NCBI GenBank assembly: GCA_003647095.1 | Contig: QMME01000252.1 | Location: 1 to 6,189, forward strand | DNA: 6,189 bases | Reading direction: 5' to 3' | Source: Deltaproteobacteria bacterium | Lineage (GTDB): Bacteria > Myxococcota > B64-G9 | Shown: in pieces, positions 1-4,945 of the stretch | How positions within the stretch are numbered: the first letter of the stretch is position 1 | Layout of the letters: each line of letters opens with the position of its first letter | Program-made: the position numbers and the translations under genes | The notes under the pieces: model-generated | The model's input: only the letters and a program-made list of their open reading frames with translations | Told to the model about the DNA's origin: nothing | Databases searched by the model: none

Positions 1-282
1 ATCAAGGCCGGGCGGGAGCCCGGGCAGCTGAGGCTGCTGGTGCTCGACAACGGTCCCGGGGTAGCGGAGGAACTGGTCGACAAGCTGTTCGAGCCCTTCT
101 TCACCACCAAGCAGGAACAGGGAACCGGCCTGGGGCTGTCCATCTGCCGGCGCATCGTCGAGGAGGCCGGGGGCCGGCTGCGCTGGCTGCCGGCCGCCGA
201 GATCCACCCCCGGCCGGAAGGCGACTTCACCACCGCCTTCGAGGTGCTGCTGCCCGCCGCCGGCTCCCAACAGGTGTCATGA
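1..282 (+). CDS. Sensor histidine kinase, C-terminal ATP-binding fragment (5' truncated)
   Basis: The reading frame is open from base 1, so the gene begins outside the window; the 93 residues seen are the end of a HATPase_c (GHKL) domain. The G1 box is DNGPG (fragment residues 16-20), the F box is LFEPFFTTK (29-37) and the G2 box is GTGLGLSI (41-48). These bind ATP in two-component histidine kinases, and the F-box form EPFFTTK is typical of NtrB/AtoS-like kinases. The sensor, dimerisation and phospho-accepting histidine regions are not visible, so signal and partner regulator are unknown. The stop codon overlaps the start of the next gene as ATGA, which suggests cotranscription and coupled translation. 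A kinase call is secure; a GHKL ATPase of another kind is unlikely given the F box. Confidence 0.93.
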   Translation: MKAGREPGQLRLLVLDNGPGVAEELVDKLFEPFFTTKQEQGTGLGLSICRRIVEEAGGRLRWLPAAEIHPRPEGDFTTAFEVLLPAAGSQQVS

Positions 283-1253
283 AGACATCCTTCCTGCCCA
301 AGCTGGTCAACGGTCCCTCCGGCGACCCGGCCCTGTTTGTGGACCTGTTCCAGGAGAAGCGGGCCCTGCTGTTCGACTGCGGCCAGAGCGTCTCCCTGTC
401 CGCCGCGGAGATCCTGCGGGTGAGCGACATCTTCGTCTCCCATACCCACATCGATCACTTCATCGGCTTCGATCACCTGCTGCGCCTGATGGTGGGACGC
501 AGCAAGCGGGTGCGTATCTTCGGTCCGCGGGGGATCATCGCCTGCGTGCGCGGCAAGCTGGCCGGCTACACCTGGAACCTGGTCAACCGCCACCGCCTGG
601 TTTTCGAGGTGCACGAGTGGGAGAAGACGGGAGTACGGCGCAGCGAGTTTTTCTGCCGCCAGCGCTTCCGCCGGCCGCGCACCACTTCCCTGCCCGCCGG
701 CCCCTGGCTCTGGCAAGACGAGCTGATCAGCGTGCGCTGCAGCCCGCTCGATCACCGCATCGTCAGCCTGGCCTTCGCCGTGCAGGAGCGCGACTTCTAC
801 AACATCAACCCGGTGCGCCTGCGGCAGCTGGGTCACCGGCCCGGGCCCTGGCTGAACGAGCTCAAGCACTGGGTACGACGGGGCCGGCCACCCGGAACCG
901 CCCTGGAAGTGGAGGGCCGGCAGCTCGACCCGGCGCCCCTGGCCGAGCAGTTGCTGGTGGTCACTCCCGGCCGCAAGATCGCCTACGTGGCCGATGCCCT
1001 GGGCAGCCCGGCCAACCAGGACAAGATCGTCGAGCTGGCCCGGGGTGCCGACATCCTCTTCTGCGAGGCGGCCTTCCTGCACCAGGACCGGGAGCGTGCC
1101 CGCGAGACCCACCACCTGACCGCCCGCCAGGCCGGCGAACTGGCCCGCCGTGCCGGGGTCAAGCGCCTGGTGGTGTTCCACTTCTCTCCCAAGTACGAGG
1201 GGCGCTTCCAGGAGCTGGAGGCCGAGGCCCAGCAGGCCTTCCAGGAGCAGTGA
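279..1253 (+). CDS. MBL-fold metallo-hydrolase, RNase Z-like
   Basis: A 324-residue protein of the metallo-beta-lactamase superfamily, closest in pattern to ribonuclease Z, the endonuclease that trims tRNA 3' trailers. The zinc ligands can be followed through the chain: SHTHIDH (H55, H57, D59, H60), H159 in SPLDHR, D239 in YVADAL and H301 in HFSPKY. H279-x-T281 fits the His-x-Thr catalytic element of RNase Z, and LGHRPGPWLNELK (184-196) matches the family's G-x-x-PGP-x-x-x-x-LK region. The N-terminus lacks the classical opening of RNase Z (a GTGSA-type strand) and starts LPKLVNGPSGDPALFVD, so this is a divergent subfamily and tRNA processing is inferred, not shown. The ATG lies inside ATGA with the kinase stop, with a modest AGGTG upstream. 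The next gene converges from the right. Confidence 0.92.
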   Translation: MKTSFLPKLVNGPSGDPALFVDLFQEKRALLFDCGQSVSLSAAEILRVSDIFVSHTHIDHFIGFDHLLRLMVGRSKRVRIFGPRGIIACVRGKLAGYTWNLVNRHRLVFEVHEWEKTGVRRSEFFCRQRFRRPRTTSLPAGPWLWQDELISVRCSPLDHRIVSLAFAVQERDFYNINPVRLRQLGHRPGPWLNELKHWVRRGRPPGTALEVEGRQLDPAPLAEQLLVVTPGRKIAYVADALGSPANQDKIVELARGADILFCEAAFLHQDRERARETHHLTARQAGELARRAGVKRLVVFHFSPKYEGRFQELEAEAQQAFQEQ

Positions 1254-1270
1254 GCAGCGTTGCGCGGCGC

Positions 1271-1328
1271 CGGGGCCGCGGACCCCCAACCGACGGCGGC
1301 TCCCGGCGGGGCCGGCCGCAGGAGCGAG
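1271..1328 (+). repeat. 58-bp direct repeat, copy 1
   Basis: This block is identical over all 58 bases to 1419-1476, in the same orientation at an offset of 148 bases. It starts 17 bases after the RNase Z-like stop codon. It is extremely GC-rich and contains the palindromes CCGCGG and GGCCGGCC. Read on the - strand it can fold CCGGC-CCC-GCCGG and, further along, GGGG paired with CCCC. The offset is not a multiple of three and no gene covers it, so it repeats as DNA or RNA, not as protein. It is not a recognised insertion sequence end; a REP-like intergenic element is one possibility. Confidence 0.95.
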
Positions 1329-1356
1329 GACCAGTCCAGTCGCGGCAGCGACGAGG

Positions 1357-1383
1357 AAAAAATGCCGGCGCCGCAGGCGCCAG
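1357..1383 (-). terminator. Intrinsic terminator for the AgmX/PglI-domain gene
   Basis: Read on the - strand, GGCGCC-TGC-GGCGCC forms a six-pair all-GC stem (eight pairs if an outer C-G and a T-G wobble are counted). It is followed after CA by six T's (A's at 1357-1362 on the + strand). It lies about 100 bases past the stop codon of the leftward gene, between the two 58-bp repeat copies. No T tract follows the hairpin in the + direction, so it should not serve the rightward RNase Z-like gene. Confidence 0.75.
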
Positions 1384-1418
1384 GTCCCCTGTACCGCAGC
1401 GACGGAGGACGGCCGCGA

Positions 1419-1476
1419 CGGGGCCGCGGACCCCCAACCGACGGCGGCTCCCGGCGGGGCCGGCCGCAGGAGCGAG
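1419..1476 (+). repeat. 58-bp direct repeat, copy 2
   Basis: Exact copy of 1271-1328. Its right end is separated by a single base from the stop codon of the leftward gene at 1478. That transcript therefore runs through this copy, with its potential GC hairpins, before reaching the terminator. The 90 bases between the copies are unique and hold the terminator. Confidence 0.95.
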
Positions 1477-1477
1477 C

Positions 1478-2023
1478 TCAGCGAGCTGGTTCGAACGACA
1501 GCGGAAACTCATAGCCCACGCTGTCGACGCGCAGGCCGTCTTCCTTCTGGCCGGTGAAGCGGGGAAAGCGCCAGCGGGCCACCCGCTTGCTCAGGCACCT
1601 GCCGAAGGGATTGCGGGCCATGTCCTCGGGCTCGATGTTCACCCGGGCCACCTTGCCGGAGGTCTTGATCTTCAACCCCACGATGGCCTGGCCCTCGAAA
1701 TCGGGGTCTTTCTTGAGCGCCTTGCAGTAGCAGTACTTGACCACCCGCAGGTTGCGGTTGACCACCCCGGCGATGTCGTCGTCGCCGAGCATGTCCTTGG
1801 GCTTGGCCCGGCGGCCGCGCGACACCGAGATCAGCGAACCGGGGCCGAAGGAGATGTTCAGGGTGGCCTCGGGAATCTCCTCGCCGGGCTTGGCGGTAAC
1901 CTTGAAGACCTTGCTGGGATTCTTGGCCAGCTTGGCCCACCTGGCGGCGAAATCGTCCGCCCCCGCGGGCCGTACCCCCAGAACCACGGCCAGGCAACCG
2001 GCCAGCATGAGCAACCTCTTCAT
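1478..2023 (-). CDS. Exported AgmX/PglI C-terminal-domain protein
   Basis: The protein has 181 residues. The ATG at 2023 is chosen over an in-frame start at 2077 because AAAGGAGG sits six bases upstream and a signal peptide then begins directly (MKRLLMLAGCLAVVLG, likely cut after A20-G21-A22). Residues 82-178 resemble the AgmX/PglI C-terminal domain known from myxobacterial gliding proteins: an R-x-x-x-YCY-type helix (95-100), DFEGQAIVGLKIKTSGKV (108-125), GRC (141-143) and WRFPRF (151-156). C98 and C143 fall at the family's conserved cysteine positions and may form a disulfide outside the cytoplasm; C100 is an extra cysteine. The fold is TonB-C-like and probably binds a partner. The domain usually ends much larger proteins, whereas here it is nearly the whole mature protein after a linker. 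LAGC resembles a lipobox, but only nine residues precede the cysteine, so a secreted or periplasmic form is favoured. The exact role is unknown. Confidence 0.88.
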   Translation of the reverse strand: MKRLLMLAGCLAVVLGVRPAGADDFAARWAKLAKNPSKVFKVTAKPGEEIPEATLNISFGPGSLISVSRGRRAKPKDMLGDDDIAGVVNRNLRVVKYCYCKALKKDPDFEGQAIVGLKIKTSGKVARVNIEPEDMARNPFGRCLSKRVARWRFPRFTGQKEDGLRVDSVGYEFPLSFEPAR

Positions 2024-2029
2024 CCCGGG

Positions 2030-2037
2030 CCTCCTTT
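2030..2037 (-). promoter_or_regulatory. Shine-Dalgarno sequence deciding the start at 2023
   Basis: AAAGGAGG on the - strand, six bases before ATG 2023. It is the strongest ribosome-binding site in the window and it rules out the longer in-frame start at 2077, whose extra 18 residues would bury the signal peptide. Confidence 0.85.
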
Positions 2038-2053
2038 CTTCAACGGCAGGTCG

Positions 2054-2074
2054 AAAAACGCCAATTCTTGGACG
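2054..2074 (-). promoter_or_regulatory. Possible leader hairpin with U tract (attenuator-like)
   Basis: On the - strand, CG-t-CCAA-gaa-TTGG-CG folds into a six-pair stem with a one-base bulge, followed directly by TTTTT. It lies about 30 bases before the start of the AgmX/PglI-domain gene. It could end readthrough from the upstream operon or act as an attenuator in the leader. The stem is weak, so chance is possible. Confidence 0.3.
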
Positions 2075-2133
2075 CACGGCGCCTGACTTTTATTTATTCG
2101 CCGGCGTGGCCACGAACACACCGTACCTGCACC

Positions 2134-2164
2134 ATTCTATCAGTCTTTTTCAGGCCCGGGTCAA
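2134..2164 (-). promoter_or_regulatory. Candidate sigma-70-type promoter for the AgmX/PglI-domain gene
   Basis: On the - strand, TTGACC (2164-2159) is followed 19 bases later by TAGAAT (2139-2134), with TG one base upstream giving an extended -10 (TGATAGAAT). The 19-base spacer is long, but an extended -10 tolerates a poor -35. Transcription would start near 2127 and leave a leader of about 104 bases. The region is also relatively AT-rich compared with the rest of the window. The -35 falls just past the stop codon of the glycosyltransferase gene. Confidence 0.45.
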
Positions 2165-2165
2165 G

Positions 2166-3164
2166 TCAACTCACGATCAGGAAGTCGCGGCCCTCGCGCC
2201 GTCCCTCCCCGGCCAGGTAGGCGCGAATTTCCTCGCGCGCCCCCCACGCGGCCACGGCCACCAGGACGATCTCCCCGGCTGCCAGTGCCGCTCCCGGCCC
2301 GCGCACCGGCCGGCCCGACCGGCGGCGGCCGATCTTTCTGGGATCGACATCGATGAAGCCGCGCACCCGGACGCCCTCGTCATCCAGGCAGCGGGCCAGC
2401 AGGGTCCCCGTCTCCCCGGCGCCCCAGATCAACGCCGGCCGCTCCGCCAGCACCGTGCGCACCAGGAAATGGGCCCGGGCGCGCATGAAGCTTCTCTTGG
2501 AGTAGCGCGGGTCCGTCCGTGACAGCCGCGTGGGGCTGTCACGCCACCGGAGCAGCGGCTCGGGCACCTTGCCCAGGCGCACCCCCGCCCGGTAGGCGCG
2601 CAACCACAGGTCGTAGTCCTCGGGCCAGCCCCTGTCCCGGTATCCACCCAACAGCTGCCATACCCCCCGCCTCATCATGACGGTGGGATGGGGCAGCGGG
2701 CTTTCGATGAAGATGGCCCGCTCGATCTCCTCCGGCTCGACGAGTGCGTTTACCCACTCGGCGTAGCGGCGCCAGCCCTCCCCCACGGGACCGTCGGCGA
2801 TCACCTCCACCCGGGTGCCGGCCACCCCCACCTCCGGGTGCCGCTGCAGCAGCTGCAGCTGGCGCTCCAACCGGTGCGGAAGGCACAGGTCGTCGCCGTC
2901 CATCCGCGCCAGGTAGTCGCCCCGCGCCCGCGCCGCTCCGGCGTTGAGGGCGTCCACCAGCCCCGCGCCGGGGTTGGCGACGATCCGCAGGCGCGCATCC
3001 CGCATCCCCAGGGCGGCGACCGACCCGTCCGTGGAGTGGTCGTCGACCAGGATCAGCTCCAGGTCGGGGAAGGTCTGTCCCAGCACGCTGTCGACGGCCT
3101 CGCGCAGGCGGCGGCCGCAGTTCCGGGCGGGCAGGACGACGGATACCAGGGGCGTCCGGGACAT
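2166..3164 (-). CDS. GT2-family glycosyltransferase with C-terminal Rossmann-like domain
   Basis: The protein has 332 residues. Residues 5 to about 220 are a GT-A family 2 domain: LVSVVLPARN opens the fold, DDHSTDGS (41-48) is the nucleotide-contacting loop, D89-G-D91 in RMDGDD is the metal-binding DxD, and WPEDYDLW (180-187) carries the ED pair that usually supplies the catalytic base. It should transfer a sugar from an NDP-sugar to a glycan or lipid-linked acceptor in the cytoplasm; donor and acceptor cannot be read from sequence. Residues 243-332 form a second domain with ALIWGAGETG and FIDVDPRKIG, a dinucleotide-binding-like pattern also seen in PglD-type N-terminal domains. The frame is open far upstream (to 3809) through the neighbouring gene, but MSRTPLVSVV at 3164 is where homologous-looking sequence begins. 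It lies 17 bases after the flavoprotein stop. The ribosome-binding site is weak (GCGGGG) and inside a small hairpin. It is the last gene of the leftward run. Confidence 0.92.
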   Translation of the reverse strand: MSRTPLVSVVLPARNCGRRLREAVDSVLGQTFPDLELILVDDHSTDGSVAALGMRDARLRIVANPGAGLVDALNAGAARARGDYLARMDGDDLCLPHRLERQLQLLQRHPEVGVAGTRVEVIADGPVGEGWRRYAEWVNALVEPEEIERAIFIESPLPHPTVMMRRGVWQLLGGYRDRGWPEDYDLWLRAYRAGVRLGKVPEPLLRWRDSPTRLSRTDPRYSKRSFMRARAHFLVRTVLAERPALIWGAGETGTLLARCLDDEGVRVRGFIDVDPRKIGRRRSGRPVRGPGAALAAGEIVLVAVAAWGAREEIRAYLAGEGRREGRDFLIVS

Positions 3165-3167
3165 CGC

Positions 3168-3180
3168 CGGGGCAACCCCG
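3168..3180 (-). promoter_or_regulatory. Small hairpin in the flavoprotein-glycosyltransferase junction
   Basis: CGGGG-TTG-CCCCG folds a five-pair all-GC stem in the 17-base gap just before the glycosyltransferase ATG. It covers the only G-rich stretch that could act as ribosome-binding site. Ribosomes finishing the flavoprotein could open it, making translation of the second gene depend on the first. In a genome this GC-rich, chance is a real alternative. Confidence 0.35.
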
Positions 3181-3181
3181 C

Positions 3182-4465
3182 TCAGGCCAGCCGCTCGGCC
3201 AGCTGCAGGCCCTGCCACAGGGCGTCTTCCATGGAGGAGTACTCCCAGCGCCCGTAGCGGCCGATGGGAAACACCCGGCGCTGTTCGAGGTAGCGCCGGA
3301 TGGCCCGCACCGCCGGGGTGCGCCGGCGGTCGTAGATGACGTAGGCGCAGGGGATGTCCAGCTCGCAGGTGACCACCGGCCGGCGGCGGGAAGTAATGAC
3401 GCCGGCGGCGGCCAGGTCGGCCAGCAGGCGCCGGCGCAGGCGCCGGCGGTCGGGCCGGCGCCCGCCGCGGTAGGAGGCCTCGACGTAGACGGCGTGGTGG
3501 CCGGCCGGGGCCAGAGCAGCGGAGAAGTTGCTGGCGTAGCCGAAGCGGTAGGGGCGGAACCTGCGCTCGGGCAGGTACACCCAGTGGCGCGCGGGAGCCG
3601 GGCCGGGCAGGCCCAGGTTGAGGTTGTACACCCCGGCCCAGCGCAGCTCGCCGGCCCGCTCGCGCACCGAATCGGGCAGCGGCCGGCACATCCGCACCAG
3701 CCGCGGCAGCGGAATGCAGCTGGCCAGATTGCCGAAGGCTATCTCCTCGCCGCCGGCCAGGCGCAGCCGCCGGTGCTGCAGGTCGATCGTCGTCACCCGT
3801 TGGCCGCACTCGAGGCGCAGGCCCCGGGCCAGGGCTTCCACCAGGCTCTCGATGCCGCCGCGGCGCGGGTAGTGGAAGCAGGCATTGTAGCCGGCGGCGT
3901 CGTCAACGTCCTCGAGCGCCCCGCGCACCACCTGCTCCAGCCCCGGGCGGGGCACGAAGCGGTCCAACCACTCCAGGGTGAGTTCCGCCGGATCCACCGT
4001 CCACAGCTTGCGGTTGTAGGGAATCATGAAGTGGCGGGCCACCCCGGCGCCGAACTGGGCCCGGGCCCAGGAGGCGAAGTCGCGGGCGCGGCCGGGCCGG
4101 CCCCGCTGCAGCGCCTCGAAGAACCCCAGCAGGCACTCGGCCGCCACCCGCGGCGGCAGCCCGTGGAAGTGCCCCTGGAAGGGATAGCGGGTGTAGACAC
4201 CGGAGGAGAAGATCCAGGCGCTGCGCCGGTGGCGGGCCAGGTTGTCACCCAGCAAACGGCGCACCCAGCGGCGCACGCGCGGCCGGCGCAGGTGCAGCAG
4301 GTGGCCGGTGTAGTCGAAGGTGAATCCCTCCACCCGCTCGGAGCGGCACAGGCCCCCGGGGCGAGCCGCGGCCTCCAGGACGATGCTGTCGCCGCGCCGG
4401 CGGCGGGCCGCGGCCAGGCAGCTGATGCCGGCACCGATGAAGACGTTTTCGAAAAAGCGCGGCAC
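3182..4465 (-). CDS. FAD-dependent oxidoreductase, amine oxidase / UDP-galactopyranose-mutase-like
   Basis: A 427-residue flavoprotein of the amine-oxidase/protoporphyrinogen-oxidase/UDP-galactopyranose-mutase superfamily. The N-terminal dinucleotide fold shows VFIGAGISCLAAA (8-20), E31 closing beta-2 (IVLEAA) and the PGGLCRSE motif (36-43). Further on are YTRYPFQGHFHGLP, FMIPYNRKLW and YPRRGGIESLVEAL, all typical of the mutase-like branch found in polysaccharide loci. The C-terminal GRYGRWEYSSMEDALWQG supplies the second FAD-binding segment. The last glycine of GxGxxG is Cys16 (codon TGC, one base from GGC). The start is GTG at 4465, preceded by GGTGG that overlaps the stop of the PilZ gene eight bases upstream; no better start exists close to the Rossmann strand. 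Substrate is unknown: sugar-nucleotide ring contraction or oxidation of a glycan or lipid intermediate would fit the neighbouring glycosyltransferase. Confidence 0.9.
   Translation of the reverse strand: MPRFFENVFIGAGISCLAAARRRRGDSIVLEAAARPGGLCRSERVEGFTFDYTGHLLHLRRPRVRRWVRRLLGDNLARHRRSAWIFSSGVYTRYPFQGHFHGLPPRVAAECLLGFFEALQRGRPGRARDFASWARAQFGAGVARHFMIPYNRKLWTVDPAELTLEWLDRFVPRPGLEQVVRGALEDVDDAAGYNACFHYPRRGGIESLVEALARGLRLECGQRVTTIDLQHRRLRLAGGEEIAFGNLASCIPLPRLVRMCRPLPDSVRERAGELRWAGVYNLNLGLPGPAPARHWVYLPERRFRPYRFGYASNFSAALAPAGHHAVYVEASYRGGRRPDRRRLRRRLLADLAAAGVITSRRRPVVTCELDIPCAYVIYDRRRTPAVRAIRRYLEQRRVFPIGRYGRWEYSSMEDALWQGLQLAERLA
3425..3448. repeat. 12-bp perfect tandem duplication inside the flavoprotein gene
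   Basis: CAGGCGCCGGCG occurs twice head to tail. In the coding frame it gives RRRL-RRRL, an in-frame four-codon duplication in an arginine-rich helix before LLADLAAAGV. It may be a recent slippage event. Confidence 0.8.
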
Positions 4466-4473
4466 CCGTCCAC

Positions 4474-4884
4474 CTAGCGCTTGAGCACCTCGGCGCGGAT
4501 GAAACGCACCAGGGCCCGGCGGTGTGATTCGTCGATACCGGTGAAGCGTACGCCCACCTCGTAGCGGTGACCGGGCACCTGGTCGAGGCAGCGCACCACC
4601 TCGGCCAGTACCACCAGCGGCCGCTGGGCGGCGGTGCCGAAGTACTTCAGGAACCCCGGGGTGTAGCGCTGCCAGCCGGTGAAGTTCATCTCGATCTTGA
4701 GCACCGTGCCCTCGGCGAAGTGTCGCTTGGTCTCGATCTGCAGGCCGCCGGCGGATAGATCGATGATGCGGGCCTGCTGGAAGCGCCCCCGCTCGGGATA
4801 GCGGTATTCCTTGATCTTGATGGTGTCGCGCCGCTCGATGCGTTCGAAATGGCGCCGCTCGTCGGGCTTCTTGGCCATCGGCAT
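4474..4884 (-). CDS. PilZ-domain protein (putative cyclic-di-GMP receptor)
   Basis: A 136-residue single-domain PilZ protein. The cyclic-di-GMP signature is present in both parts: R11-HFE-R15 near the N-terminus and D42-L-S44-A-G-G47, with the usual spacing. The end, YEVGVRFTGIDESHRRALVRFI, is the closing beta strand and helix of the fold. No output domain, membrane segment or signal peptide is present, so it should act in the cytoplasm as a ligand-bound adaptor. A GGAG stands four bases before ATG 4884; an ATG two codons later (4878) is nearly as well placed. The gene ends eight bases before the flavoprotein start and its stop overlaps that gene's ribosome-binding site. The context suggests control of glycan production by cyclic-di-GMP, which is inference. 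Confidence 0.92.
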   Translation of the reverse strand: MPMAKKPDERRHFERIERRDTIKIKEYRYPERGRFQQARIIDLSAGGLQIETKRHFAEGTVLKIEMNFTGWQRYTPGFLKYFGTAAQRPLVVLAEVVRCLDQVPGHRYEVGVRFTGIDESHRRALVRFIRAEVLKR

Positions 4885-4910
4885 TTCACTCCGCTGTCAA
4901 GCTCTCTAGC

Positions 4911-4926
4911 ACCGGCCCGGGCCGGT
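4911..4926. promoter_or_regulatory. Perfect 16-bp palindrome between moxR and pilZ genes
   Basis: ACCGGCCCGGGCCGGT is its own reverse complement over 16 bases and lies in the 61-bp gap between the MoxR and PilZ genes. As RNA it can form a six-pair stem with a CCGG loop. No T tract follows on either strand, so it is not a standard intrinsic terminator. It could be a protein-binding operator, a processing or pausing hairpin, or a chance product of high GC content. Confidence 0.5.
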
Positions 4927-4945
4927 AATCAAGCCTTCCCGCCCT

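Noticed and set aside
1271..1476. CRISPR array
   Set aside because: Only two copies of 58 bp with a 90-bp gap, no further regularly spaced units and no cas genes in the window.
1260..1514. Small + strand open frame across both 58-bp repeats
   Set aside because: The two repeat copies are read in different frames, composition is low-complexity, and it runs into the antisense of the AgmX/PglI-domain gene.
1994..2023. Lipobox LAGC in the AgmX/PglI-domain protein, suggesting a lipoprotein
   Set aside because: Only nine residues precede the cysteine and the hydrophobic stretch continues after it to an AGA cleavage site, which fits signal peptidase I better.
617..2086. A 489-codon open frame on the + strand spanning the end of the RNase Z-like gene, the repeat spacer and the antisense of the AgmX/PglI-domain gene
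   Set aside because: It is low-complexity (Pro, Gly, Ala, Arg), overlaps well-supported genes in other frames on both strands, and is expected from high GC content, which makes stop codons rare.
2103..2124. Hairpin CGGTGTG/CACGCCG on the - strand after the glycosyltransferase gene, containing the palindrome CGTGGCCACG
   Set aside because: No T tract follows it (AATAAATAAAA comes next) and it includes a wobble pair and an eight-base loop, so it is not supported as a terminator.
3165..3809. N-terminal extension of the glycosyltransferase frame into the flavoprotein gene
   Set aside because: The extra residues are the flavoprotein gene read out of frame and resemble no domain; the GT2 fold begins at once after the ATG at 3164.
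3494..4477. A 327-codon open frame on the + strand opposite the flavoprotein gene
   Set aside because: Antisense shadow of a gene with clear FAD motifs; no recognisable domain or ribosome-binding site.
4895..4900. Perfect TTGACA -35-like hexamer on the - strand just before pilZ
   Set aside because: At 17 bases downstream the sequence is TGGCCA, not a -10, and a start there would lie inside the pilZ coding region.
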